Below, piece by piece: positions 45,937-54,930 of a stretch of DNA of 64,000 bases. The position numbers and the translations under genes are program-made. Origin of the DNA: Sphingomonadales bacterium (lineage in GTDB: Bacteria > Pseudomonadota > Alphaproteobacteria > Sphingomonadales > Sphingomonadaceae). The notes beneath the pieces were generated by a model, which saw only the letters and a list, made by a program, of their open reading frames with translations, did no database searches and had not been told where the DNA came from. The first letter of the stretch is position 1, and each line of letters opens with the position of its first letter. The stretch is taken from the NCBI GenBank assembly GCA_004173185.1, contig SEFZ01000003.1, positions 124,001-188,000 on the forward strand, written 5' to 3'.

Positions 45937-47256
45937 CTACTTGCGGACGAAGCACAATGTATCGAATTTCTTTCGAAACGCGCTGGCGTGGGGCGCCACG
46001 GCAGCCGCATCGCCGGACAGACCTTCAGCGATAAGGTCGGCCAGTGCTGGCATGTCGGACGAGGTCATGCCCCAGCGGACGATCTCAGGCGTGCCAAGGC
46101 GCAGGCCATTGAAGTCGCCCTCGACGGGCTCGATTGGCAATCCGATGCCCGAGGTGAGGATGTTTGCCTGACGCAGTCGCTGCGCCGCCTTATGGCCACC
46201 GCCATATGGTGCCGCTCGTACCACGAGCTGCTGCGACTCGGTAAACCCACGCGAAGTTTTGAACACCGGTATGCCACGCGCATCCAAGGCCTGCGCCAGC
46301 GCCGCTGCCGAAGCGGTCATTTCGGCAGCGTAAGCCAGGCCATATTCTTTCCAGTCGAGCAGAGCGAGCGCCAGTGCAGCGGTTTTCGCCGCGTCAAAAT
46401 TGGCTGTCAGACCTGGATAGGCAATGCTGTCGATACGTTGCGCGAGATAGGCGTCGTTGGTCACCAGCAAGCCCGACGGGGGGCCGCCGAGACTCTTGTA
46501 GGTGCTGCAGCCCATTAGGTGAGCGCCTTCCTCAAGCGGCTGCTGCCAAGCATGGCCGGCAATGACACCGCAAAGATGCGCCGCGTCGAACAGAACGTAT
46601 GCGCCCACGTCGTCCGCGATTGCGCGAATTTCGCGGATCGGGTGGTTCCACAGGTTAAGACTGCCGCCGATCGTGATCAGCTTGGGCCTGACTTTGCGTG
46701 CGAGATCGGCCAGCGCTGCAACATCGACGGTATAGTTGTCGGCATCAACCGGCGCTTCATGGATTTTCAAGCCGTATAGGCCGGCTGCACCCGCGCTGTG
46801 GTGCGTGACGTGGCCCCCGATCGAGCTTGGAGGGGCAATGATCGAATCTCCCGGCTGGCAGGTCGCCATGAACGCGTAGAGATTGGCCATCGCGCCCGAC
46901 GTCAGACGGATTTCGGCATAGCGCGCTCCGAACACCTCGGCGGCGACCTCTGCGGCCAGCACCTCAATCTGCTCGATCGCCTCAAGCCCCATTTCATATT
47001 TGCCGCCGGGATAACCAAGCGACGGACGTGTGCCCAGTCCGCTCGACAGCAAGGCTTCGGCGCGTGGGTTCATCGTGTTGGTCGCCGGGTTCAGATTGAT
47101 ACACCCGACATCATGTATTTGCCGGTTTTGCTCGATCAGCTCAGTCAGGCGCTGGTCAAGCTGATGCACTGAACTTCCCGCGACTGCTTCAGCAATCGAT
47201 TGGACGAAATTCTCGCTCTTCTCATCTACCCACGCGCGCCGCGCCAACATCGTCAT
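45937..47256 (-). CDS. SHMT-like PLP-dependent enzyme (probable aldolase)
   Basis: This 439-residue protein has the serine hydroxymethyltransferase fold. It has SGAMANLYA, GGHVTHHSAG, the cofactor Asp/His pair in FDAAHLCG (about 224/227) and the Schiff-base Lys in CSTYKSLGGPPSG (about 254). Two active-site elements of true SHMT are changed: the IASEN-type stretch, whose Glu serves folate chemistry, reads NPATN, and the RYYGG-type stretch reads KYEMG. It therefore probably acts without folate, for example in retro-aldol cleavage of a beta-hydroxy amino acid. I chose the ATG at 47256 with GGAG upstream; a GTG at 47271 is possible. The dioxygenase gene lies 76 bp upstream in the same direction. 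Confidence 0.83.
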   Translation of the reverse strand: MTMLARRAWVDEKSENFVQSIAEAVAGSSVHQLDQRLTELIEQNRQIHDVGCINLNPATNTMNPRAEALLSSGLGTRPSLGYPGGKYEMGLEAIEQIEVLAAEVAAEVFGARYAEIRLTSGAMANLYAFMATCQPGDSIIAPPSSIGGHVTHHSAGAAGLYGLKIHEAPVDADNYTVDVAALADLARKVRPKLITIGGSLNLWNHPIREIRAIADDVGAYVLFDAAHLCGVIAGHAWQQPLEEGAHLMGCSTYKSLGGPPSGLLVTNDAYLAQRIDSIAYPGLTANFDAAKTAALALALLDWKEYGLAYAAEMTASAAALAQALDARGIPVFKTSRGFTESQQLVVRAAPYGGGHKAAQRLRQANILTSGIGLPIEPVEGDFNGLRLGTPEIVRWGMTSSDMPALADLIAEGLSGDAAAVAPHASAFRKKFDTLCFVRK

Positions 47257-47332
47257 AATATTTATCTCCACACGGTCCGACCCGCATAGGCCGGTCCGCC
47301 CGCAACACTCATAAGTTTACTTGGTGTGATGT

Positions 47333-48115
47333 TCAGATTTCTGGAACGAGAAGACAGTCATCGTTGAGCGGTTGAACCGGGGTAAGATCCCGGTGGTGGA
47401 AGTGCTCGTTCCGTTGGGATTTAGTGAACGCATTATCGATTGGATTCAGGATCATCGAGAATATGCTGCGGTTGTGAGGCGACATGTTGGGCGGCGAGCC
47501 ATGCAGCAAACAGTCACCGAAGATTAGAACCGTGCCAGCTTTGCCGGTCGCCGAGAAGAGCGGACAAGCCTCAGAAACCCGTTGAACATCCTCTTGTTCG
47601 ATCACCCATAAAGGGAAACTCGTCGACACGGTGTCGTGCCAGGTCCCGAGATGGCCGAACTTGTGAGAACCCTTGAAGAAATAAAGCGGACCGTTGAACT
47701 CGGTCACGTCATCAAGGAAGATGTGCAGGTTAAGCGCGAGTGGCTCCCTTACGCCGTCTTCATGATGGTGAGTGGAGAAATCCTGGTGCCACTGCCACTG
47801 CTCACCTTCGAATGCGGCCTTAACGTTGATCTTGACTTGCTGCGGGTAGAGCTTTTTGCCACGAAGCTGCTGCGCCGGTCCGACCAATCGAGGATGGCGA
47901 ACCAGTCTGGCGAACACCTCGTCGCGCAGGTGCAGGCCCATTGCAGTGCGCACCACGCCGCCTTTTTTTTCATGGACATTTGCGGGGTCGTCCTGATCGA
48001 ATGTCCGATGCATAGCTGCACGCATTTCGACAATCTCGGCCGCTGAAAAGAGCTCAGGAAGAACGAGGAAACCGTTCTCGTTGAATTCTTCGACCAGCTT
48101 TTGTGGCAGTTTCAT
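47333..48115 (-). CDS. EctD-like PhyH-family Fe(II)/2-oxoglutarate dioxygenase
   Basis: This 260-residue protein belongs to the phytanoyl-CoA dioxygenase family. The iron ligands are H110 and D112 (QWHQDFSTHH) and H205 (CLLHGSPPN), and R216 (PHNRSIFS) should bind 2-oxoglutarate. The HQDF-x-x-HHHEDG context and FNGPLYFFKGSH resemble ectoine hydroxylase, which acts on a free amino-acid-like compound rather than a CoA ester. It should hydroxylate a small substrate. It is the first gene of a two-gene unit with the SHMT-like enzyme and is divergent from an aldehyde dehydrogenase gene. The substrate is not identifiable. Confidence 0.88.
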   Translation of the reverse strand: MKLPQKLVEEFNENGFLVLPELFSAAEIVEMRAAMHRTFDQDDPANVHEKKGGVVRTAMGLHLRDEVFARLVRHPRLVGPAQQLRGKKLYPQQVKINVKAAFEGEQWQWHQDFSTHHHEDGVREPLALNLHIFLDDVTEFNGPLYFFKGSHKFGHLGTWHDTVSTSFPLWVIEQEDVQRVSEACPLFSATGKAGTVLIFGDCLLHGSPPNMSPHNRSIFSMILNPIDNAFTKSQRNEHFHHRDLTPVQPLNDDCLLVPEI

Positions 48116-48549
48116 TCTCTACTCCCAGGCATTCGACATCAGCGCCCGATGTACAGGGACCACTGTTTGGTTCGTTCACTTTTGTCTGAAGTCCCTGTCG
48201 GACCGCAAACCAGATCTTTTGCGGTGGAGGCGTAGAAATAGTAATTATGAACTTGGCTCGCCATGGCATGTTTCGAAAATGGCGAGTGAAGGGCCCGCTA
48301 AGCGGGTGATCACCTCCCAAGACGGCTCACACGCATCCGCTGACGCCTTTCGCAACCGTTTCGAGGGTCCGCCAGGAGACGTCAAAATGCCAGACGATGA
48401 GATTTTAATGGGGCCAAAATCATGGTTTCACGAAATGGACGATCACACTCATCGATTTTATGATGTTCCGATTATGCCATGAGAAGTATATTAACAGTGT
48501 CAACATTGGACGGCTGAATGGTCTTGCCGGACATGGATTGGAGGCACTC
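48116..48549. promoter_or_regulatory. Divergent region between dioxygenase and aldehyde dehydrogenase genes
   Basis: These 434 bp should hold both promoters. An AT-rich stretch lies at 48234-48252. Inverted copies of TCATGG and CCATGA (about 48419 and 48477) bracket the promoter-proximal segment of the dehydrogenase. An open frame crossing the region (48081-48482) is antisense to the dioxygenase start and has no family resemblance. Confidence 0.4.
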
Positions 48550-49971
48550 ATGTATACCGAAGAAGCAATTTCCCCCGACATGTTATTGGCGACGACCCTC
48601 TCGGCGCAAAGGTCCGCGTTCCTGACAGCGGGTGCGCCGACGATCGCACAGCGCCTTTCCAAGTTGAAGAAGCTCAAACGCGCCATCTTGGCTCGGCGCG
48701 CCGAGTATGAGGTCGCGATCAACGCCGACTTCGGCAACCGGTCCCGGTTTGAGACGGCAGTGATGGAGATCATGCCTGTCGCGCAAGGCATTGACTATCT
48801 CTGCAAGCATATGCGCCGCTGGGCGCGGCCGCAGAAGCGCCACGTCGCCATGCAGTTCCGTCCGGCGCGCGCAAAGGTCATGATGCAACCGCTGGGGGTG
48901 GTCGGGATCGTATCGCCATGGAATTATCCGCTGGCGCTCTGTTTGACGCCGCTCGCGACGGCGCTTGCGGCCGGCAATCGGGTTATGATCAAGCCGTCTG
49001 AACTGACGCCGCGAACGTCGGCGCTCATGACCGAAATGTTAGCCGAGATATTTTCAGCCGACGAGGTCGCCGTCGTGGTCGGCGGTCCGGAGATCGGCGC
49101 GGCCTTTGCCGCGCTGCCGTTCGACCACCTCTTCTTCACAGGCAGCACCAGCGTCGGCAAGGCGATCATGCGGGCGGCTAGCGAGAACCTTGTACCGGTC
49201 ACCCTTGAACTCGGAGGAAAGTCGCCGGTCGTCGTCGACGATGAATATTCAGTCGCGCGCGCCGCGAAGGCATTGGTATACGGCAAGCTGAGCAATGCCG
49301 GCCAGACCTGTGTCGCTCCCGACTACGCGTTCGTTTCGGAGGGGAAGGTCGAGGCATTCGTCGCCGCCTATGAAATCGAAGCCCGCAAGGTCTATCCCGG
49401 TGGCGCCGCTGACGATGGTTACGCATCGCTGATCAGCGAGCGCCATCGCGACCGCCTCGTACGTCTCATCGACGATGCGCGCGAGAAGGGCGCGCGGATC
49501 ATAGAGATTGGGCCGCACACCCGGTGCGACCGAAAGAAGAGTCTGGCGCCTACGATTGTGGTCGGGGCAACGCCGGAGATGAAAATCATGCAGGAAGAGA
49601 TCTTCGGTCCGGTGCTTCCCGTGGTTGCTTACCAACAGCTAGAAGACGTGATCGCGCGTATTAATGCTGGCAACCGCCCGTTGGCGCTTTACGTTTTCAG
49701 CGACCGGCGAGAGATCGTCGATCGAGTCCTCTCTGACACGACCAGCGGCAGCGCCGTGGTCAACGATACTCTGTTGCAGTTCGTGCAGGACGATGTGCCC
49801 TTCGGCGGTATCGGGCCAAGTGGTATGGGAGCTTATCATGGCGAGGAGGGTTTCAGGACTTTCAGCCACGCGAAGGGCGTCTTCATCCAGTCACGACTGA
49901 GCATGGTAGGTATGATGCGCGCGCCCTTCGGCGCGTTGGCCGACCGAGTGCTGAGCGTCATGCTTCGTTGA
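48550..49971 (+). CDS. Aldehyde dehydrogenase (coniferyl-aldehyde dehydrogenase type)
   Basis: This 473-residue ALDH resembles the class 3/coniferyl-aldehyde group. It has SPWNYPLALCLTPLA, the catalytic Glu in LELGGKSP (E220), the catalytic Cys in GQTCVAPDY (C254) and EEIFGPVLPV. A hydrophobic C-terminal tail (MVGMMRAPFGALADRVLSVM) may touch the membrane, as in class 3 relatives. The ATG at 48550 has GGAGG at a spacing of 6. It is divergent from the dioxygenase/SHMT-like pair and could oxidise the aldehyde they release; this link is inferred. Confidence 0.9.
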   Translation: MYTEEAISPDMLLATTLSAQRSAFLTAGAPTIAQRLSKLKKLKRAILARRAEYEVAINADFGNRSRFETAVMEIMPVAQGIDYLCKHMRRWARPQKRHVAMQFRPARAKVMMQPLGVVGIVSPWNYPLALCLTPLATALAAGNRVMIKPSELTPRTSALMTEMLAEIFSADEVAVVVGGPEIGAAFAALPFDHLFFTGSTSVGKAIMRAASENLVPVTLELGGKSPVVVDDEYSVARAAKALVYGKLSNAGQTCVAPDYAFVSEGKVEAFVAAYEIEARKVYPGGAADDGYASLISERHRDRLVRLIDDAREKGARIIEIGPHTRCDRKKSLAPTIVVGATPEMKIMQEEIFGPVLPVVAYQQLEDVIARINAGNRPLALYVFSDRREIVDRVLSDTTSGSAVVNDTLLQFVQDDVPFGGIGPSGMGAYHGEEGFRTFSHAKGVFIQSRLSMVGMMRAPFGALADRVLSVMLR

Positions 49972-50086
49972 ACCACTGAGCTGGACCCCCAAGTCGGCGA
50001 GGCTCGATCTCGCCAGCCATGGCATCGGCTCGAATCGACGGTCGCAACTGGCCGCTCGACCACAACAATCATCTCGAAAGGCAAAT

Positions 50087-50542
50087 ATGATGTATCACGC
50101 AATCGTCCGGCAAAATGTCCGGAAACTATTCGAGGCGCTGGGGCGCGGCGACGTCGATCATGCCGTGGCCGGCATGGCGCCGAGGTTCGAGCACATCTTC
50201 CCAGGAGATCATTGCCTCGGCGGCGTTCGGCATACCCCAGCAGGCATAGGTCGCTGGCTTGAGCGACTGATGCGCGTGCTTCCCGGGATCAATTTTCAGA
50301 TAAAACACATGGCGGTGAGCGGGACGCCGTGGCGCACAACGGTGGTCGTCGAATGGCGTGATTTCGCGACACTGGTCGACGGCTCGCAATATGTGAACGA
50401 TGGCGCCCACGTCATTCAGCTACGATGGGGCAAAGTCGCTGTACTGCATGCCTATCTCGACACGCAGGTCATGATCGACGCTTTGCGGACGATGCAGACG
50501 GGCGGTGTTCCAGAAGCAGGTGCGCCGATGATCGAAGACTGA
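50087..50542 (+). CDS. SnoaL/NTF2-like small protein
   Basis: This 151-residue protein has the NTF2-like alpha+beta cone pattern: an N-terminal helix (NVRKLFEALGRGDVDHAV), RFEHIFPGDH, and late strands (WRTTVVVEWRDF, GAHVIQLRWGKV, HAYLDTQ). Such proteins may be small enzymes (isomerases, cyclases, hydrolases) or ligand binders. AAAGG precedes the ATG. It lies 115 bp after the aldehyde dehydrogenase in the same direction. No specific function can be assigned. Confidence 0.78.
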   Translation: MMYHAIVRQNVRKLFEALGRGDVDHAVAGMAPRFEHIFPGDHCLGGVRHTPAGIGRWLERLMRVLPGINFQIKHMAVSGTPWRTTVVVEWRDFATLVDGSQYVNDGAHVIQLRWGKVAVLHAYLDTQVMIDALRTMQTGGVPEAGAPMIED

Positions 50543-50602
50543 CGTTCGGAGGTCAATTCCTAAAAGCCGAACACCGCCTTTGAATGTGGTATTGTCGCGC
50601 CA

Positions 50603-51190
50603 ATGCGTCTTAGAATGAAAGGGGGGTCGACAAACCGATCAGAATATATGCGAAGCAGTGGACAAATCCCGACTGAACCCGCTGTTAGAAGCGTGTCTCT
50701 CGATGCGCTGACGAGGCGTTATCGCGCTGCGTTGATGCGCTTTTTTTCGAAGCGCGTACCGCAGCTCAGCGGTGAGAGCGAAGACCTTACGCAAGAGGTG
50801 TTCATGCGGCTTGCGCAGCGGGCGAAGGGCGAGGAAATCGCGAATGTTGAAGGCTATCTGTTCCAGACGGCATCGAACGTGCTGCGCGACCGCTTGCGTC
50901 GCGGAGCGGTTCGCCACGCCCACCTGCATATCCCGTTTGATCAACTGCTGCACGCCGATGCCGATATTTCGTCGGAGCAGATCATCGAAAGTCAAGCCGA
51001 ACTGGCTATCGTCATTGCTGCCATCAACCGGCTTCCCGAGCTTACACAGCGAATTTTCGTTTTGCACCGGTTTGAGGGACTGACGCAGGTTGAAATAGCC
51101 CGCCGTCTTGGCCTTTCGCTGAGTTGGATAGAAACCCACATTGCGAGGGGCCTTGCACAATTAATCGAAGAGACGAGGCGCTATTCATGA
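50603..51190 (+). CDS. ECF RNA polymerase sigma factor (FecI-like)
   Basis: This 195-residue protein has sigma region 2 (RRYRAALMRFFSKRV, EDLTQEVFMRL, YLFQTASNVLRDRLRR) and region 4 (LPELTQRIFVLHRFEGLTQ and WIETHIARGLAQL). It follows the FecI-type arrangement: its stop overlaps the start of the FecR-type gene by 4 bp (ATGA), and a TonB receptor with an STN domain comes next. It should direct transcription of the receptor operon when the receptor is occupied. The start is uncertain; ATGs at 50603, 50615 and 50648 are all possible and none has a clear ribosome-binding site. Confidence 0.9.
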   Translation: MRLRMKGGSTNRSEYMRSSGQIPTEPAVRSVSLDALTRRYRAALMRFFSKRVPQLSGESEDLTQEVFMRLAQRAKGEEIANVEGYLFQTASNVLRDRLRRGAVRHAHLHIPFDQLLHADADISSEQIIESQAELAIVIAAINRLPELTQRIFVLHRFEGLTQVEIARRLGLSLSWIETHIARGLAQLIEETRRYS

Positions 51191-52239
51191 AAAACTCGGA
51201 TTTTGATCCGCCGGTCGGCTCGTCAGTCATTGAGGCCGCGACTTGGCTCGCGCGGCGCAGTGACGGTCTTTGCGAGGACGGCGATACGGAATTTCGGGCA
51301 TGGATCACTGCCAGCGCGGATAATCGTCGTGCGTGGGAGGATGCGACCCGAATATGGGCGCTTGCGGGCTCCCTCGCCGCCCATCCTGAAATCATTCGCC
51401 TGCGTGCCGATGCCGTGGCGGCGCAGCCGGTACCCGGCAGGCGGCGATCGGCGGTGTGGGGTCTGGCAATAGCGGCATCGGCTGCGGTCCTGTGGATCGG
51501 CGGGGCGGCGTGGTTCGAGCCGCCTTCGCATTCATCGCAGATGGCAAGCGCGACCTATGACCGCGCTCTATCCACCGGGCTTGGTGAGCGCGCGACCTTT
51601 GCCTTGCCCGACGGCACGGCGTTGACGCTGAACACCCGCTCGCGGGCGGTGGTGCATTTTTCTAAAGGCGCGCGAAGGGTGACGCTCCTTGAAGGACAGG
51701 CGCTTTTCCAGGTAGCCAAAGATCCTCGCCGCCCGTTCGTCGTACGCGCCGCAGACCGCGAAATCACGGCAGTCGGCACCGAATTCGACGTGCGTCTCTT
51801 CGGGAGCGATCGTGTGCGCGTATCCCTGATCGAAGGGAAAGTGAAAATAGCCGAAGTCGTCGAGCGGCCACATATGATCGGCGCAAGCGTCGTCGGTCCG
51901 GCAATCCCGCAATCCGCTGTGCTTGAGCCGGGGGAGCAATTAGTGACTTCCGGAAGCAGGGAGACGTCGATCCATGCAATGGATGCCGCGAACGTAACAA
52001 GTTGGCGGGATGGCCGCATGGTCTTCGCGAATACCGCGCTGATCGATGCGGTTTCGGAGGTCAATCGCTATACAGCGAAGCCGATCCGGATTACCGATCC
52101 CGACCTCCGAAAGCTGCGGATCAGCGGCACGTTCCGGACCGGGCAGCCCGACGGGTTCATCGTCGCGATCACCGAATATTTTCCGGTCTTGGCGGACGAC
52201 GAGGGCGATCGCATCGAACTGCGGTTCGCGGCCAGATAA
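51187..52239 (+). CDS. FecR-family anti-sigma factor
   Basis: This 350-residue inner-membrane protein has a cytoplasmic N-terminal DUF4880-type domain (about 10-60; AATWLARRSDG, FRAWITASADNRRAW), one membrane helix (about 89-110) and a periplasmic FecR domain (about 130-280; GERATFALPDGT, LFQVAKDPRRPFVV). The C-terminal part (FANTALIDAVSEVNRYT) contacts the receptor STN domain in the known system. The ATG at 51187 overlaps the sigma-factor stop, so the frame upstream of it is not used. It relays the receptor signal to the sigma factor. Confidence 0.92.
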   Translation: MKNSDFDPPVGSSVIEAATWLARRSDGLCEDGDTEFRAWITASADNRRAWEDATRIWALAGSLAAHPEIIRLRADAVAAQPVPGRRRSAVWGLAIAASAAVLWIGGAAWFEPPSHSSQMASATYDRALSTGLGERATFALPDGTALTLNTRSRAVVHFSKGARRVTLLEGQALFQVAKDPRRPFVVRAADREITAVGTEFDVRLFGSDRVRVSLIEGKVKIAEVVERPHMIGASVVGPAIPQSAVLEPGEQLVTSGSRETSIHAMDAANVTSWRDGRMVFANTALIDAVSEVNRYTAKPIRITDPDLRKLRISGTFRTGQPDGFIVAITEYFPVLADDEGDRIELRFAAR

Positions 52240-52336
52240 ATTTGGATCGGACCGAAGGGGGTTTTTCGCGGCGTGCGTCTTGTGTTTCGAGGGTGGTGAA
52301 AATTCACCCAGCACACATATTGCGAGGGGGCATATA

Positions 52337-54847
52337 ATGGCACGAGTATGCGCGAACCGATTCAGATCGGCATTGACGATGGCGGCAGCGGGCCTGTTGT
52401 TGACAACGTCGGCGACCGCCTATGCACAGTCCGCTGAACCGCGGATGTTCAATATTCCGTCGGGTCAGGATCTGGCTACTGCGCTTAACAGCTACGCCGC
52501 CCAGAGCGGCGCTGAAATCATGTTCGCTCCCGGGATCGCTCACGGCAAGAGGGCCAATGCCGTGTCGGGGCGGCGCAAGCCCGCCGACGCGTTGCGCCTG
52601 CTGCTCAGCGGCACCGGTCTCACCTTCCGCACGACCCGGGCGAACACCTTTCTCGTCGAGGCGCCGCAGTCGGGTCGACCGGCCCAAAACGCCAGTCCGA
52701 CATCCGCCGACGAAGGCAGCGAAGGCCGCAATCGGGAAATCGTGGTCACAGCGAACAAGCGCAAGGAGCGCATCGTAGAGGTTGCCGGCAGCGTGTCTGC
52801 GGTGACCGGCGATCAGCTGCAGGACATGGGCGCGCAGAGCCTGACGGACTATATTACCAAGCTTCCCGGCGTTCACTTCAACGATTATACGCCAGGCCGT
52901 TCGGAAGTTGTGATCCGCGGCATATCCACGACGACCTATCACGACTTCAGCCAGCCGGTCGTGGGCTATTACATCAATGACATCCCACTGACGGAGTCGG
53001 GCTTTCCGGTTCTGATCCCCGATGTCGATCCGTTCGATCTCCAGCGCGTCGAAGTGCTGCGCGGGCCGCAAGGCTCTCTGTTCGGCTCCGCGTCGCTCGG
53101 TGGTGCAATCAACTATATCGTCAACGAGGCGGACACGGCCAAGCTCGACAGCGCGATCGAGCTGTCGATCGGCTCGACCAAATACGCCGGCGGCAATGTC
53201 AATCATACCGCCAAGGCGATGGTCAATGTCCCGCTGATCACGGACGTTCTCGCGGTGCGCGCGGTGGCCTATCAGCGCTCGGACGCAGGCTATATCGACA
53301 ATATCCAGCTCGGCACGCGCGACGTCAACGATGTCCGCGTTCGCGGTCTGCGCGGTTCGCTCGTGTTCACGCCTAGCGAGACGACCAGCATCACGCTTTC
53401 AAGCATGATCCAAAAGCTGGAGAGCGACTATCAGCCCTACGTCGTGCTCGGGACTTACGACAAGCGGAACGCGGTTCCGGACCCCGCCATCAATAGGTTT
53501 CAGCTATACAGCGCCCGGCTGGACCAGGATCTGGGCTTCGCGACGCTGATTGTTTTGGGCTCCCGTTCGATCAAGGATGGATTGGCCGTCTATGACCAGT
53601 CGGCTGAAATTCCGCTCTTCACCGGCTTTGGCGGCGTCGCGTTCGAGAATATCGCAGGCCGCGCCCGCAGCTGGTACGGCGAAGCCCGGCTGGCGTCCAA
53701 AGGGGAGGGCGCGTTCCGCTGGCTCGTCGGCACCAATTATGCGTCGAGCACGAACGCGCTCGCCGACGAGATCCTGCAACCCGGCCTGATCGATTATATC
53801 GACGCCAATCCCGCTCTCTACGGCAATATTCCCGGCGCGACCTTTGCCCCCGGCAATCGCTTTTTCGCCAACCAAGGCGATCAGCGAAACAAGGATTTCG
53901 GTCTGTTCGGCGAGATCGGGTTCAAGCCGGTTCCTGAGATAGAACTCATTGCGGGCGGACGCTATTACGACACGAGCAGCGACGGGGTCATCAGCCGCTT
54001 TCCCGATGCCGTCGGATCCCTCTTTGGCACCCCGCCGACGCGAGTCGAATCGAAACAGAGCGCATCGGGTTTGTCGCCGACCGCGTCGATTGCATTTCGC
54101 CCCAACCGCGACCTCACGGTCTATGCCAAATATGCCAAGGGATTCCGCGTCGGCGGTCCTAATCCCAAACCGCCGGGCGTCGCCGATCTCCCGGCGGTTT
54201 ACGAAGCCGACAGCGTACAGAATTACGAAGTCGGCGTGCACGCCGTCGCGCTCGGTCGACGGCTGAGCGTCGACGCGGCGATATACCGCATCGATTGGAA
54301 CAATATCCAGACGCGGCAATTCACGCCGCAGGGCTTCGCCTATGTTGCCAACGGCGGCGGCGCCCGGTCAGAGGGCGTGGAATTCTCCGGCAGCTTTCGT
54401 GTCATTCCAGAGCTGACCCTGTCGTCGGCAGTCTCCTATCAGGATGCAAGGCTGACCGAGTTCCTTCCTTCCATCACCGCCGAGAACGGCCAAGGAGGCT
54501 ATCCGGCCGGCGCCCGGCTGCCCGGATCGTCGAAATGGACCGTCTCCAACAACGCCGTCCTGTCGTTCGACGATGCCCCATGGGCTCCCAGCCTGGCGAT
54601 CAGCCACCGCTATCTGTCCAAAGCGCCGGTATCGTTCGAGGCGCCGCTCCAGCGCGGCGGATACAGCCTATTCGACGCGCGGCTGGCGGTGAAGACCGAG
54701 AGTAACCTCAGCCTGATGCTGTACGTGAACAATATCTTCAATAAATATGGGCTGTTGAGCGCGCCCTTCTCAGGCTTCGTGCAAAATCCCCAAGGCACCG
54801 CCACCCGTCCGCGGACGATTGGCCTGCGGCTCAATTGGGAATTGTGA
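52337..54847 (+). CDS. TonB-dependent receptor with STN signalling domain
   Basis: This 836-residue outer-membrane protein has a signal peptide (cleavage after AYAQ, about residue 31) and an STN domain (about 36-115; FNIPSGQDLATALNSYAAQS). A TonB box (EIVVTANKRKE), plug (VIRGISTTTYHDF, VEVLRGPQGSLFGSASLGG) and barrel follow, ending in LNWEL. The STN domain and the upstream sigma/anti-sigma pair show that it both transports and signals. The ATG at 52337 has GAGGGGG upstream; the longer frame overlapping the FecR gene is not used. The downstream amidohydrolase and peptidase genes suggest an organic rather than siderophore substrate. Confidence 0.94.
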   Translation: MARVCANRFRSALTMAAAGLLLTTSATAYAQSAEPRMFNIPSGQDLATALNSYAAQSGAEIMFAPGIAHGKRANAVSGRRKPADALRLLLSGTGLTFRTTRANTFLVEAPQSGRPAQNASPTSADEGSEGRNREIVVTANKRKERIVEVAGSVSAVTGDQLQDMGAQSLTDYITKLPGVHFNDYTPGRSEVVIRGISTTTYHDFSQPVVGYYINDIPLTESGFPVLIPDVDPFDLQRVEVLRGPQGSLFGSASLGGAINYIVNEADTAKLDSAIELSIGSTKYAGGNVNHTAKAMVNVPLITDVLAVRAVAYQRSDAGYIDNIQLGTRDVNDVRVRGLRGSLVFTPSETTSITLSSMIQKLESDYQPYVVLGTYDKRNAVPDPAINRFQLYSARLDQDLGFATLIVLGSRSIKDGLAVYDQSAEIPLFTGFGGVAFENIAGRARSWYGEARLASKGEGAFRWLVGTNYASSTNALADEILQPGLIDYIDANPALYGNIPGATFAPGNRFFANQGDQRNKDFGLFGEIGFKPVPEIELIAGGRYYDTSSDGVISRFPDAVGSLFGTPPTRVESKQSASGLSPTASIAFRPNRDLTVYAKYAKGFRVGGPNPKPPGVADLPAVYEADSVQNYEVGVHAVALGRRLSVDAAIYRIDWNNIQTRQFTPQGFAYVANGGGARSEGVEFSGSFRVIPELTLSSAVSYQDARLTEFLPSITAENGQGGYPAGARLPGSSKWTVSNNAVLSFDDAPWAPSLAISHRYLSKAPVSFEAPLQRGGYSLFDARLAVKTESNLSLMLYVNNIFNKYGLLSAPFSGFVQNPQGTATRPRTIGLRLNWEL

Positions 54848-54854
54848 ACTCCCG

Positions 54855-54891
54855 CCGCTCCCTGCGCTAACTGGGGAGCGGGCCTCATTTT
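54855..54891 (+). terminator. Hairpin after the STN receptor gene, possible terminator
   Basis: A perfect 8-bp stem, CCGCTCCC (54855-54862) and GGGAGCGG (54874-54881), is followed by GCCTCATTTTC. The T-run is short. It lies 8 bp after the receptor stop and 40 bp before the amidohydrolase start, so it may reduce rather than stop transcription of the downstream genes. Confidence 0.55.
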
Positions 54892-54930
54892 CAAGACGCG
54901 GCGAAACAGCCGCAAGACCGGGACGAGCCG

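Noticed and set aside
48081..48482. Open frame of 133 codons across the dioxygenase/ALDH divergent region
   Set aside because: It is antisense to the dioxygenase N-terminus and crosses the expected promoters; no family resemblance.
52046..52336. N-terminal extension of the STN receptor overlapping the FecR gene
   Set aside because: The signal peptide and the GAGGGGG ribosome-binding site fix the start at 52337; the extension is an out-of-frame reading of the FecR gene.
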